A stretch of DNA of 64,000 bases. It comes from Sarcina ventriculi. Its GTDB lineage: Bacteria > Bacillota > Clostridia > Clostridiales > Clostridiaceae. Of the stretch, positions 15,883 to 24,737 are shown piece by piece (the first letter of the stretch is position 1; every line of letters begins with the position of its first letter). The notes under the pieces are model-generated. The model searched no databases and was not told the origin of the DNA. It saw only the letters and a program-made list of their open reading frames with translations. Location: NCBI RefSeq assembly GCF_900456775.1, contig NZ_UAUL01000007.1, positions 434,001-498,000 on the forward strand, in the 5' to 3' direction. The position numbers were made by a program, and so were the translations under genes.

Positions 15883-16131
15883 ATATAACAAATCTCTAAG
15901 AATATATATTTAAAACTAATGATTAGTATAAAAATTCTTTTAACAGTCTATAATACAAAAGAATTTCTTGATTTTAGATTGCTCAGATACTGCGATTATC
16001 TATTGAATTTACATCTGTGCCATTACCTATAAAACCTACAGCTTTATTTACTTTTGACAATAGTTTGTGCTAAAAAATATACAAATATAATCCGCTTAAA
16101 TCACGCTATTTTTACATATATTATTTAAATT
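15883..16131 (-). other. Non-coding stretch with possible gene relics
   Basis: About 250 bases with no intact ORF. On the minus strand around 15990-16060 a short open stretch reads VNKAVGFIGNGTDVNSIDN before a stop, which looks like an old coding fragment of unknown origin. Together with the broken gene at 16132-16662 it suggests local gene decay. Confidence 0.35.
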
Positions 16132-16662
16132 TTAATAGCCAATTATCAATATTCCTTTTAACGGTAATTGTAATCTATCACTTGCATATAGTGCATCAAA
16201 AAATTTACATACTTCTTCAAAATCATAATTTGTTCGTTCCCTGTTATTCTTAGTTTTTGTTTTGTATTCATTTCTAACAGCTATAACCAAATAATCAACA
16301 TCTTGCATCATACATGCTTGAAATAAATCCTTTAAAAATTAATTATTCATTACTCCTCTTCCTGCTTCAACCTCTATAACAGTTTTTTCTTTTTCATTAT
16401 ATGCATCAGCCTTAAAAGCTTTTTCTAATGAATTATTCCTTCCAAATAACACTGGAACTTGGATTGTTCCATCTTCTTTGCTTTCAACTCTATACCCTAT
16501 ATTCTTTAAACCATCTTTACACACACTTAATACTTCATTACTTTTAAGTTTTTTATCATCTATAGAAGATATAGTATCATAGCTATTAATAAAAACATTT
16601 ATAATATTTTTTAAATTATTAGTGACCATGTTATTCTTAGGATAATATTGATAGTTTAACAT
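16132..16662 (-). pseudogene. Nuclease-like gene interrupted by an in-frame TAA
   Basis: The first 107 codons (ATG at 16662) end at a TAA (16339-16341); the same frame continues for 68 sense codons (FLKDLFQACMMQDVDYLVIA ... LPLKGILIIGY) to a second TAA at 16132-16134. The joined product would be about 176 residues. The segment KADAYNEKEKTVIEVEAGRG just before the stop resembles the acidic core of PD-(D/E)XK-type nucleases, and the hydrophobic strand VDYLVIAV after it also fits that fold. One base change (CAA to TAA) would explain the break. The function is not established, and no methyltransferase partner is nearby. Confidence 0.6.
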
Positions 16663-16764
16663 ATATTATTTCCCCCATTTGGTGTAAAGTGTTAATCACT
16701 ACACAAGCTCATCTATTAATTATTTCATCCAAAATAATCATATACAATTTTAGCAAAAACCGCA

Positions 16765-17244
16765 CTATTTATGGTACGGTTCATTCTTCATTATTCTAAA
16801 TCCTCTATAAATCTGTTCAAGTAACATCACTCTAAATAATTGATGAGGAAAGGTCATTTTAGAAAAGCATATCTTCTCATTTGCTCTTTTTATAACCTCT
16901 TGAGAAATACCAAGACTACCACCTATAATAAATACAATATTTGAATTTCCTACAATACCTTGATTCTCTATAAAATTAGCAAACTCTTCTGATGTTAATT
17001 GCTTTCCTTTAAGATCCATAGCAACTACAAAAGCATTTTCTTTTATTTTTGATAAAATAGCTCTACCTTCTTTTTCTTTTATTAATTCTTCTTCCTTCTC
17101 AGATGCATTATCTGGAGTTTTTTCATCTTGAAGTTCTATTATATCTAGCTTACAATATCTAGTTAATCTTTTAGAATACTCAGCTATTGCATCTTTTAAA
17201 TATCTTTCTTTTAACTTTCCTACTGAAATTATAGTTATATTCAT
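16765..17244 (-). CDS. rlmH: 23S rRNA (pseudouridine1915-N3)-methyltransferase RlmH
   Basis: 159 residues. MNITIISVGKLKERYLKDAI at the N-terminus, FIIGGSLGISQEVIKRAN (SAM-binding trefoil-knot loop) and the C-terminal LLEQIYRGFRIMKNEPYHK are diagnostic for RlmH, which methylates pseudouridine 1915 in helix 69 of 23S rRNA. The ATG at 17244 is preferred over the upstream TTG because GGAG lies seven bases before it. Two exact DnaA boxes lie 40-70 bases upstream. Confidence 0.97.
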   Translation of the reverse strand: MNITIISVGKLKERYLKDAIAEYSKRLTRYCKLDIIELQDEKTPDNASEKEEELIKEKEGRAILSKIKENAFVVAMDLKGKQLTSEEFANFIENQGIVGNSNIVFIIGGSLGISQEVIKRANEKICFSKMTFPHQLFRVMLLEQIYRGFRIMKNEPYHK

Positions 17245-17283
17245 CAATTTTCTCCATTCTTATAACCTTTACACTTTTGAATT

Positions 17284-17313
17284 TTATCCACAAATACTAA
17301 AAAGTTATCCACA
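17284..17313 (+). promoter_or_regulatory. Pair of exact DnaA boxes upstream of rlmH
   Basis: TTATCCACA occurs at 17284-17292 and again at 17305-17313, same orientation, starts 21 bases (two helical turns) apart. A degenerate TGTGAATAT and TGTGGAAAA follow on the other strand. The site is about 42 kb from oriC and overlaps the likely rlmH promoter region. Confidence 0.65.
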
Positions 17314-17463
17314 TATTTTATTTATTATTGTGAATATACTGTGGAAAACCTTTTTTATATAATAATTAAACTTAATTAAAATTAATTTCTTACTTCAGTA
17401 TTTATTTACTCATAAACTAAGTTAAGGCCACTAGAATTTCTAGCAGCCTCTATTCGTTGCGTA

Positions 17464-17961
17464 TTATTTACCACAACATTTTTTATATTTCTTTCCGCTT
17501 CCACAAGGACATGCGTCGTTTCTTCCGATTTTATTTTCATTTCTAACTATCTTAGATTGTTTATAAGCTGTAGCTATCTCTTTTCTCTTTTCTACGGAGA
17601 AAATAGCTTCCCATTGTGGTAAGTCAAATAAATATTCAGCTTTAGCATCTAACATATTGAAATAAAGTTTTTCAAAATCTATATCAAAAACTAATTCTTC
17701 ATCAGCAGTTACTTTCTCTAAATCGTATGGAGTCTTTAAACTATCATTTATTCCATCAACAAATCCCATTATAAATTCAATACTTGCATCAAACTCTTTA
17801 GCAAGATTAGTTATACTAGATTTTTTTACTTCACTATGATTAGCTAGAAAATTTTTATATATTCTAGTTTCTATATCGCTATACTCTTTCCAAAAAGCAG
17901 CTTCTCCTTTAGTTTTTACATATTCTACAACCATGTCTGTCCATTGTTTGTATAAGCTCAT
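17464..17961 (-). CDS. SEC-C metal-binding-motif protein
   Basis: 165 residues. Residues about 1-140 are helical with acidic patches; the C-terminus [20 protein letters not shown] is a complete SEC-C zinc motif (CXCXnCC) as found at the end of SecA. Proteins of this shape next to rlmH are common in clostridia; the function is unknown, possibly binding ribosomes or nucleic acid through the zinc motif. There is no signal peptide. Confidence 0.85.
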   Translation of the reverse strand: MSLYKQWTDMVVEYVKTKGEAAFWKEYSDIETRIYKNFLANHSEVKKSSITNLAKEFDASIEFIMGFVDGINDSLKTPYDLEKVTADEELVFDIDFEKLYFNMLDAKAEYLFDLPQWEAIFSVEKRKEIATAYKQSKIVRNENKIGRNDACPCGSGKKYKKCCGK

Positions 17962-18081
17962 AATTTACTCCTCTTTTTCTATAGTTTTTAATTTACTTAA
18001 ATTATAATAATTAAAACCATTTGTTTCAATACATAATATGTATTTTCATAATTTACTTATTGTCACAAATTATCCATTAAC

Positions 18082-18876
18082 CTAAAACTTAATATAACTA
18101 CTTGGCTTATTTCTATCAGCTAATTTAATATCTAACTTTCTCTCACTAATTAATGACTTTTCATCTAATATATTCTTTACTGCTCTATATGCAAGTTCTG
18201 GTACATTATTTGTATTGCTTAAATGACCTAAAACTATTTTTCTACACTTATTATTTTGCTTTAATATGTCTAAAAGAGCACTTCCACAATCTTCATTACT
18301 CAAATGGCCTATTTCACTTAAAACTCTTCTCTTTAAGCTGTATGGATACGGGCCATACTTTAGCATCTGAATATCATGATTTGCTTCTAAAAGTATTACA
18401 TCTGATTCTGCTAAATTATTTTTAATTTCATCAGTAAATGTACCTATATCTGTGGCTATACTTGCACTCTTTCCTTTTGAATGAAATGTATATCCCATAG
18501 GAGATATTGCATCATGCGGAGTATTAAAACAAATTACGTCTAAATCCTTTATAGTTGTAATACTCCTTTTAGGTATAACTTTTATGTTGTGTTCTTTTAT
18601 CTTTCCTATAGTATTCTCCATGGCATTCCATGTTTTTTCATTCGCATAAATAGGTATGTCAAACTTTCTTGATATTATTCCTACGCCTTTTATATGGTCT
18701 ATATGTTCGTGGGTTATAAATATTCCATCTAGCTCATTAGGCTGTTCATTTATTTGTTCTAGTGCTTCTATTATTTTTTTACCTGATAATCCAGCATCAA
18801 CTAAAACTTTTGTATTTTCTGATGATATGAACATACTATTTCCACTACTACCACTATATAATGAGCAAAATATCAT
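18082..18876 (-). CDS. walJ: MBL-fold metallo-hydrolase WalJ/YycJ
   Basis: 264 residues. FCSLYSGSSGNSMFI at the N-terminus and the metallo-beta-lactamase motif FITHEHIDHIKGV (HXHXDH) near residue 55, then CFNTPHDAISPMGYTF and VLGHLSNTNN, match YycJ/WalJ. In Bacillus this exonuclease-like enzyme belongs to the walRKHIJ locus and links replication with cell division; here the two-component genes are absent and walJ follows murA with an 19-base gap, so it is likely cotranscribed with murA. Confidence 0.9.
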   Translation of the reverse strand: MIFCSLYSGSSGNSMFISSENTKVLVDAGLSGKKIIEALEQINEQPNELDGIFITHEHIDHIKGVGIISRKFDIPIYANEKTWNAMENTIGKIKEHNIKVIPKRSITTIKDLDVICFNTPHDAISPMGYTFHSKGKSASIATDIGTFTDEIKNNLAESDVILLEANHDIQMLKYGPYPYSLKRRVLSEIGHLSNEDCGSALLDILKQNNKCRKIVLGHLSNTNNVPELAYRAVKNILDEKSLISERKLDIKLADRNKPSSYIKF

Positions 18877-18895
18877 AAGCTTCCCCCTATTTTAA

Positions 18896-20149
18896 TTATC
18901 TTCTTGTTATTTTCGCACCTAGCTTTTTAAATTTATCTTCTATATGAGGATATCCTCTATCTATATGTTCTATACTAGTGATTTGAGTTTCACCTTCTGC
19001 TATAAGCCCAGCTATTACTAAAGCTGCACCAGCTCTAAGATCAGTTGCATTAACTAAAGTACCAGTTAAAGTTTCAACTCCATCTATTATGGCAGTTCTT
19101 CCTTCAACCTTTATTTGTGCTCCCATCTTTTCAAGCTCATCAACATGCTTATGCCTATTTTCCCAAATTGTTTCTACTATTAAACTTCTTCCTGGAATGC
19201 TTGATAATAATGTACACATTGGTTGTTGCACATCTGTTGGAAATCCTGGATATGGTGCTGTTTTTATACTGATTCCCTTTAAAGGTCCATCAACATATAC
19301 TCTAACACTATCGTCTCCCTCTTCAACCTTTGCTCCCATTTCAATAAGTTTAGCGCTAATTGAATCTAAATGTTTAGGAATTACATTCTTTAAAACAACA
19401 TCTCCTTTTGTTGCTACTGTTGCTATCATGAATGTTCCTGCTTCTATTTGGTCTGGAACTACACTATAGTTACATCCACTTAGTTTTTCAACGCCTCTTA
19501 TTTTTATAACATCAGTTCCTGCACCCTTAATATCTGCTCCCATGGAGTTTAAGAAGTTAGCAACATCAACTACATGTGGTTCCTTTGCAACATTTTCAAG
19601 TGTTGTTGTTCCTTCAGCTAAAGTAGCAGCTATCATAAGATTTATAGTTGCTCCAACGCTTACTACATCAAAAAATATATTTGTCCCAACTAATTTTTCA
19701 GCCATTATATTTACAGCTCCATGTTCTATTGACACTTTTGCTCCTAATGCTTCAAAACCTTTTATATGTTGGTCTATTGGCCTAACCCCAATTGGACATC
19801 CCCCTGGAAGTTCAACCCTAGCTTCTTTAAATCTAGCTAATAAAGCTCCTATAAAATAGTAAGATGCTCTCATTCTTCTTACATCTTCAGTACACGCATT
19901 AACTGTATCTATAGTTTGTGCATTTATCTCTAAAGCGTTAGAATTTAACTTGTTAACCTTTGCTCCTAAGCTTTTTAGTATTCTTTCCAAGCAATGTACA
20001 TCTTCTATGTCAGGAACGTTATCTATAACACATTTTCCTTCACTTGCTAATATCGCTGCTGGTAACAATGCTACTGCGGCATTTTTAGCACCATTTATTT
20101 CAACCTCACCACGTAATGAGCTACCACCATTTATAATTAATTTTTCCAT
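18896..20149 (-). CDS. murA: UDP-N-acetylglucosamine 1-carboxyvinyltransferase MurA
   Basis: 417 residues from the ATG at 20149. It transfers enolpyruvate from PEP to UDP-GlcNAc, the first committed step of peptidoglycan synthesis. The N-terminus ([20 protein letters not shown]) and the active-site loop [15 protein letters not shown], with Cys118, are intact; Cys at this position means fosfomycin sensitivity is expected. An in-frame GTG at 20158 lacks a spaced SD. Clostridia usually carry two murA paralogues; which one this is cannot be decided here. Confidence 0.96.
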   Translation of the reverse strand: MEKLIINGGSSLRGEVEINGAKNAAVALLPAAILASEGKCVIDNVPDIEDVHCLERILKSLGAKVNKLNSNALEINAQTIDTVNACTEDVRRMRASYYFIGALLARFKEARVELPGGCPIGVRPIDQHIKGFEALGAKVSIEHGAVNIMAEKLVGTNIFFDVVSVGATINLMIAATLAEGTTTLENVAKEPHVVDVANFLNSMGADIKGAGTDVIKIRGVEKLSGCNYSVVPDQIEAGTFMIATVATKGDVVLKNVIPKHLDSISAKLIEMGAKVEEGDDSVRVYVDGPLKGISIKTAPYPGFPTDVQQPMCTLLSSIPGRSLIVETIWENRHKHVDELEKMGAQIKVEGRTAIIDGVETLTGTLVNATDLRAGAALVIAGLIAEGETQITSIEHIDRGYPHIEDKFKKLGAKITRR

Positions 20150-20592
20150 AAAATTCACCCTTGCTATTTTTTTATATCTGATTTCTAATTAATTTCATTT
20201 GGTTTTAAAATCTTTCTTATCAACAAAGTTATTATATGCTATAATTATTTAATAAATTTAAATAATTTAACTTTATTGTATAATTAAAACTAAAGATTTT
20301 TAGTAACTTGAGTTTTTTAATTTATTAATATTCTTTTAATTTTAAATTACTCATACGTTTCATTATATCATAATAAACCAATATTTAAAGTTTTTTTTTA
20401 ATTCTATCAATTATATATAAAAAAACTACTTTTTAATATTAACTTATCATAATTAACTTAATAATTATTTAATCAATTTTCAATGAATAATTATATATTA
20501 AAATTAAAATTATACTATAAAAGTAATTACATTCATTATATTTATAAATATTTATTTTTATACCCATTGGGTTTTAGAAAGGGTTTTTATGT
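20150..20592. other. AT-rich divergent intergenic region
   Basis: About 440 bases between murA (minus) and the 2H-like gene (plus). Very high A+T content; no ORF, RNA gene or convincing regulator site is seen. A short ACCC-ATT-GGGT palindrome (20563-20573) sits just before the SD (GAAAGGG) of the plus-strand gene. Promoters for both directions must lie here but cannot be singled out. Confidence 0.4.
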
Positions 20593-21138
20593 ATGAGATA
20601 CTATTTAGTAGCCACTTTAGATTTTGATTCAACAAAATCTATAGAATTTTTACAGAGGAATATTCAAAGAAAATATAAAATTTCAAGAACTTCTTCTACT
20701 TTTTATATTCCTTTAGAAACATTAGAAGATCCAAACGTTGAAAAGTTAGATAACATACTAAAGAAACTTATTAAACCATACAAAAAATTTAAAATTGAAT
20801 TAACAGGTGATTTAAATTATCACGATTATTTAAATAAATCAGCTAGCCTTAGAATAGAGAATAAGGGATATATTAAGAAATTACATAGATCTTTAAATGA
20901 TATGTTAAAACTACATGGCTTTTCTATTAGAGAAAATATTGATTCTCCATTATTTATGCCATTATCTTTTAATTCTCTTGGAAAGCCTATCAAAAAAAGT
21001 GAACCAATTAATCAATTTTTACCACTTAGAACAGCTTCTAAAAGAAATGTAGTTAAAGTATCTAATATAGAACTTTGGAAATCTACGCATAATAAAAAAG
21101 ATAACATAATTAAAACTTATACCCTTCCATCTTATTAA
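20593..21138 (+). CDS. 2'-5' RNA ligase / 2H-phosphoesterase-like protein, probably degenerate
   Basis: 181 residues. The layout follows the LigT/2H fold: YYLVATLDFD opening strand, a first motif region STFYIPLETL (residues 35-44) where HXT would be, central strands FKIELTGDL, then a helix (LHRSLNDMLKLHGFSI) and a second motif region SPLFMPLSF (118-126). Both catalytic histidines of the HXT/S motifs appear replaced, so phosphodiesterase activity is doubtful; it may bind RNA or nucleotides. The family assignment is inference from pattern. Monocistronic, with a terminator at 21153-21190. Confidence 0.5.
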   Translation: MRYYLVATLDFDSTKSIEFLQRNIQRKYKISRTSSTFYIPLETLEDPNVEKLDNILKKLIKPYKKFKIELTGDLNYHDYLNKSASLRIENKGYIKKLHRSLNDMLKLHGFSIRENIDSPLFMPLSFNSLGKPIKKSEPINQFLPLRTASKRNVVKVSNIELWKSTHNKKDNIIKTYTLPSY

Positions 21139-21152
21139 TTTTTATATCAATA

Positions 21153-21190
21153 TAAGAGATATAAGAAAAGTTAACTTCTTACATCTCTTA
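21153..21190 (+). terminator. Terminator after the 2H-like gene
   Basis: TAAGAGAT...AAGAA-AAGTTAAC-TTCTT...ATCTCTTA hairpin followed by ATTTTTT. Confidence 0.75.
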
Positions 21191-21311
21191 ATTTTTTACT
21201 AAATTTACTGAATTTTTATTATATATTCGTTTTCTAAGCTTTTCAATTATCAAAATTTTTTGTAAAATTACTATTAGGAATATTTTCGAATAATGCCAAG
21301 GGGGTTATTTT

Positions 21312-21791
21312 ATGTATTTAAAAGATTTCTTCTCCCATGAGAAGGATTTAATGAAAAATATCTTTATAGATAAAAGCCTAACTAGCTATAAAATTAATAC
21401 TAGAAAGCACTTATCTTTACAGGTTAAAATTAGTAATTTAGCAGCTGAAACTAAATGTTTTAAATATTGGATATCTAATGATGATAATTTAGTTTCCCCA
21501 AATATTGTTCTAAAAAAATATATCGACTGTTTAAGTCTTATACTTGGAATTGGTATAGATAAAGGATATGATAATTTAGAATACATTGCTGTAAAACCTA
21601 ATGATTATTGTTTGAGCGATCAATTCTTAAATTTACTTATTGACACAAATGACTTAATAATCTCAAATTCAATGGATCATTACAAAACATTACTTGAAGA
21701 TTTCATTAGCCTTGGAATAACTCTTGGATTCTCAAGTTCTAAAATAAAACAAGAATTTTTTCAAAATAAATTTTGCAAAATTGCTCTCTAA
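21312..21791 (+). CDS. Dimeric dUTPase-like (all-alpha NTP pyrophosphatase) protein, possibly inactive
   Basis: 159 residues, all helical. The segment NLAAETKCFKYW (residues 42-53) followed by LKKYIDCLSLILGIGI (67-82) aligns by eye with the dimeric dUTPase motifs ...ELANETRCFKFW... and ...LEEYVDGLHFLLSLG.... Glu46 and Asp72 are kept, but the other acidic metal-ligand positions read Lys or Asn (VKISN, LKK), so Mg-dependent hydrolysis of dUTP is questionable. The SD is weak (AAGGGGG before the ATG). It ends in a terminator overlapping its stop codon. Confidence 0.6.
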   Translation: MYLKDFFSHEKDLMKNIFIDKSLTSYKINTRKHLSLQVKISNLAAETKCFKYWISNDDNLVSPNIVLKKYIDCLSLILGIGIDKGYDNLEYIAVKPNDYCLSDQFLNLLIDTNDLIISNSMDHYKTLLEDFISLGITLGFSSSKIKQEFFQNKFCKIAL

Positions 21792-21810
21792 TTTTTAGAG
21801 AGTTTTTTTT
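21784..21810 (+). terminator. Terminator overlapping the dUTPase-like stop codon
   Basis: CTCTCTAA-TTT-TTAGAGAG followed by an unbroken run of T; the TAA stop lies inside the left arm and loop. Confidence 0.85.
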
Positions 21811-21919
21811 TATTTTGGAAATACTATGTTTATCTAACATTTAATATTTTTAGTCTTTATGTACCATTAATAAATCATATAAAAATGTTACTTTAAACAT
21901 AGTAGGAGGTGTTCTGTTT

Positions 21920-22354
21920 ATGATAGCAATAATACTTGCTATTATCTCTGGGGCTGCTATGAGCATTCAGGGAGTTTTAAACACAAGATTAAATGAAAAA
22001 ATAGGACTTTGGGAAGCTACAACTATCGTTCAAGGTTCAGCTTTTGTTTTATCTTTAATCATCATGTTTTTTATTGGAAAAGGCAATATGAAAGGTTTAG
22101 TATCTGTTAATAAAATTTATCTTCTTGGAGGGGTTTTAGGCGTAATTATAACATTTACCGTTATAAAAACTGTTGCAGGTCTTGGTCCAACATATGGTAT
22201 AGCCACTATTTTAGTAGCTCAACTCGTAGTCGCCGCTCTCATAGATGCCTTTGGATTATTTGAAACACCTAAAATAACATTTTCATTAAATGAATTTATA
22301 GGCGTTGCTGTTATGATTGCAGGGATTATAATATTTAAATGGAAATTTCATTAA
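21920..22354 (+). CDS. DMT-superfamily small membrane transporter (DUF606/YdcZ type)
   Basis: 144 residues with four to five predicted helices: IAIILAIISGAAMSIQGVLN at the start, then LGGVLGVIITFTVIKTVAGL and ATILVAQLVVAALIDAFGLF, ending GVAVMIAGIIIFKWKFH. This is the DUF606 (YdcZ) half-size drug/metabolite transporter pattern. Such proteins may work as homodimers or with a paired gene; only one copy is present here. Strong SD (AGGAGG) at good spacing. The substrate is unknown. Confidence 0.82.
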   Translation: MIAIILAIISGAAMSIQGVLNTRLNEKIGLWEATTIVQGSAFVLSLIIMFFIGKGNMKGLVSVNKIYLLGGVLGVIITFTVIKTVAGLGPTYGIATILVAQLVVAALIDAFGLFETPKITFSLNEFIGVAVMIAGIIIFKWKFH

Positions 22355-22432
22355 TACTAAATTTTAGATATCAAAAACTTACTCTCATTCATAATATATA
22401 ATATTATAGTATTTTAAATGGGAGTAATAATC

Positions 22433-23632
22433 ATGTTTTCATACAAAAATAAATTAGATAATAATCTAAAATTTTCTTTAGAAAAATCCTATTACACGTC
22501 ATATAGAGTGATTATAAAATGCAAAAAATTTGTAAATGACATGAAAAAAAAAATAAAATCACTAAAAGGTGTAGTTTTAAACAGCGTAGACTCACTCTCT
22601 ATAATTTGTGCTATATTAACTCCTAGGTCTATAAATAGACTCTTAGAATATCCCGAAATTGAATTTATTTCTTTAGATCCGTATGCATTTTTATGTGGAT
22701 TAAGCTTAAAAACTGCCAATCATATAAACTTACAAATGCCAGCTATAAAAAGTGATTATATAAATATAGGCTTAGTAGATAGCGGAGTTTATCCTCATCC
22801 AGATTTAGTAAAACCTTTTAATAAACTTGAACATTTTGTTGACTTAATAAACAATTATAAATATCCATATGATGATAATGGACATGGTACAGCAGTAGCT
22901 GGAATTATATGCGGAAGTGGAATTTCATCTGAAGGAACATACAAAGGTATAGTTGAAAAAGGTTCTATTTGTTGCTATAAAGCATTTAATTCTACCGGAA
23001 AAGGTTTTATATCAGATATTTTATTCGCAATAGAATCTTTAATAATGGATACTTCTTTAAACATTAGAGTTTTATGCCTTCCTTTTGAAACATTTGATAA
23101 TAATCCGTTTATATTAAATTGCTTTGAGTCTATCTTTGAATTAGCTGAATTTAAAAATATAATTCCTATTGTAGCATCTGGAAGCAATTTAAACCTAGAA
23201 AATTCTATAAAGGGCATAGCATTATGTAAAAATTGTTTAACTGTTGGCGGATTAAATACTACTAAACATGAAATTGAACCTTATAATTTTTCATCATCAG
23301 GAAATAAAAATCTAAAAAAGCCAGAACTTAGTGCAGCTTGTTCTGAAATACGCTGCTTAAATTCTAATGCCTCATATATTCCCGAAAATAATGGGATTAA
23401 GCTTTATCCTAGAAAACTTAATGATAATTATATAACTTTTAGTGGCACTTCCTTAGCTTGTGCTTATATTTCAGGTCTTTGTGCTATTTTATTAGATAAT
23501 ACTCCTAATTTAACTTTAAAAGATTTACGTTCTTTAATCACCTTAAGCTGTAATGAAATAGAATATTATTCAAACGATACAGTTGGTGAAGGATATTTAG
23601 ACCTAAAAAGATTTTTTAAATCAATTTTATAA
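22433..23632 (+). CDS. Intracellular subtilisin-like serine peptidase (S8 family)
   Basis: 399 residues from the ATG at 22433; the SD (GGGAG) lies inside the longer reading frame that starts at 22418, so the inner ATG is preferred. The catalytic triad is complete: Asp116 (GLVDSG), His151 (NGHGTAVAG) and Ser340 (FSGTSLACA), with Asn252 (ASGSN) for the oxyanion hole. The first 90 or so residues look like an I9-type propeptide or interaction domain. There is no signal peptide or anchor, so it acts in the cytoplasm or in the forespore/spore. It differs from secreted subtilisins and may resemble clostridial Csp-type spore proteases; that is a guess. Confidence 0.85.
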   Translation: MFSYKNKLDNNLKFSLEKSYYTSYRVIIKCKKFVNDMKKKIKSLKGVVLNSVDSLSIICAILTPRSINRLLEYPEIEFISLDPYAFLCGLSLKTANHINLQMPAIKSDYINIGLVDSGVYPHPDLVKPFNKLEHFVDLINNYKYPYDDNGHGTAVAGIICGSGISSEGTYKGIVEKGSICCYKAFNSTGKGFISDILFAIESLIMDTSLNIRVLCLPFETFDNNPFILNCFESIFELAEFKNIIPIVASGSNLNLENSIKGIALCKNCLTVGGLNTTKHEIEPYNFSSSGNKNLKKPELSAACSEIRCLNSNASYIPENNGIKLYPRKLNDNYITFSGTSLACAYISGLCAILLDNTPNLTLKDLRSLITLSCNEIEYYSNDTVGEGYLDLKRFFKSIL

Positions 23633-23720
23633 ACAAGTATTACATGTTGTTATCAAAAACTGTCTTTGATATAATTATTATACTTATATAGCATAACTAA
23701 CAGCAGAAAGGAGTCTAAAA

Positions 23721-24737
23721 GTGAGTACTTTTATGCTTAAAAACTCAGCTAATAACTTCACTCCAGTCAATAATGTATTTATAGATAAATATATGCTAAA
23801 AGCTCGCGGTGAGTTTGTAAAAGTGTATATACTTTTATTAAAATATAGCATGAGCGGTGAACCTGGAATAAGTTCTTCAATACTCGCTGCTAAACTTAAC
23901 CTTTTAGAATCTGATATTATGAACGCATTATCATACTGGAATGAAGAAGGCGTGATAAAATTAAATCCAATAGATAAAATGAATAATTTTAACATAGAAT
24001 TTATTGATTTAGTAGACTCAGAAGATACCTACAAAAAAAATATAGATCTTTTGTCAGCACTATCTCAATCAAATAACAAAGATATGCTTAGAGACATAGA
24101 AAACCTTATAGGAAGAACTCTTTCTCCCTCTGAAATGTCTAACTATTTATCTTGGCAAAGTGAATTTAATTTTTCATCTGAACTTATATTAATCCTTATA
24201 GAATACTGCTTATCTAAAGGAAAAAATGATTCTAGATATTTTGAAAAGGTTGCCCTTTCTTGGTTTGATGCAGGAGTTAAAACAGTAGATGATGCTCAAA
24301 ACCTTATAACAAAACATGAAGATAAATGGACTAAAATAAGAAATATTTTGAATTATTTAGGTATAAAGAATTCTGATATTATGAAACCTCATCAGGATAT
24401 GATAGAAAAATGGCTATTCCAATATAATTTTTCTATAGAAGTTATATTAAAAGCTTGTGATATTTGTTCACAAAGGCTAAATAGAGCAGATTTTAGATAT
24501 ATAGATGGCATACTTGCTAAATGGTTTAAAGATAATATAACTACTTTAGAAGATATAGCTACTAAAGATGTTAATAAACAAACTCAAATACAAAATAATA
24601 ATTATAAAAATAATAATATTAATTTTCATAAAGACAAACCTTCTAACTTTGCTAACTTCACTCAAAGACAATATGATTATGATAAGTTAGAAAAACAACT
24701 TTTAGGATGGGATGATGGTGAATACGACGATGATTAA
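23721..24737 (+). CDS. DnaD-domain replication initiation protein
   Basis: 338 residues. GTG start at 23721, supported by AAAGGAG seven bases upstream. The N-terminal 100 residues form a winged-helix (VYILLLKYSMSGEPGISSSI ... YWNEEGVIKLNP). Two DnaB_2/DnaD C-terminal repeats follow: YLSWQSEFNFSSELILILIE with VALSWFDAGVKTVDDA (about 135-195) and WLFQYNFSIEVILKACDIC with ILAKWFKDNITTLEDI (about 232-282). Such proteins act with DnaI to load the replicative helicase at oriC or restart sites. The gene overlaps the helicase loader by eight bases, implying translational coupling. Confidence 0.9.
   Translation: MSTFMLKNSANNFTPVNNVFIDKYMLKARGEFVKVYILLLKYSMSGEPGISSSILAAKLNLLESDIMNALSYWNEEGVIKLNPIDKMNNFNIEFIDLVDSEDTYKKNIDLLSALSQSNNKDMLRDIENLIGRTLSPSEMSNYLSWQSEFNFSSELILILIEYCLSKGKNDSRYFEKVALSWFDAGVKTVDDAQNLITKHEDKWTKIRNILNYLGIKNSDIMKPHQDMIEKWLFQYNFSIEVILKACDICSQRLNRADFRYIDGILAKWFKDNITTLEDIATKDVNKQTQIQNNNYKNNNINFHKDKPSNFANFTQRQYDYDKLEKQLLGWDDGEYDDD

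Noticed and set aside
17427-17452. CTAGAAATTCTAG palindrome before the SEC-C gene end
   Set aside because: Short stem without a T tract; too weak to call a terminator.
19089-19859. Long plus-strand open frames opposite murA
   Set aside because: Antisense shadows of a well-conserved gene, no SD and no recognisable domain.
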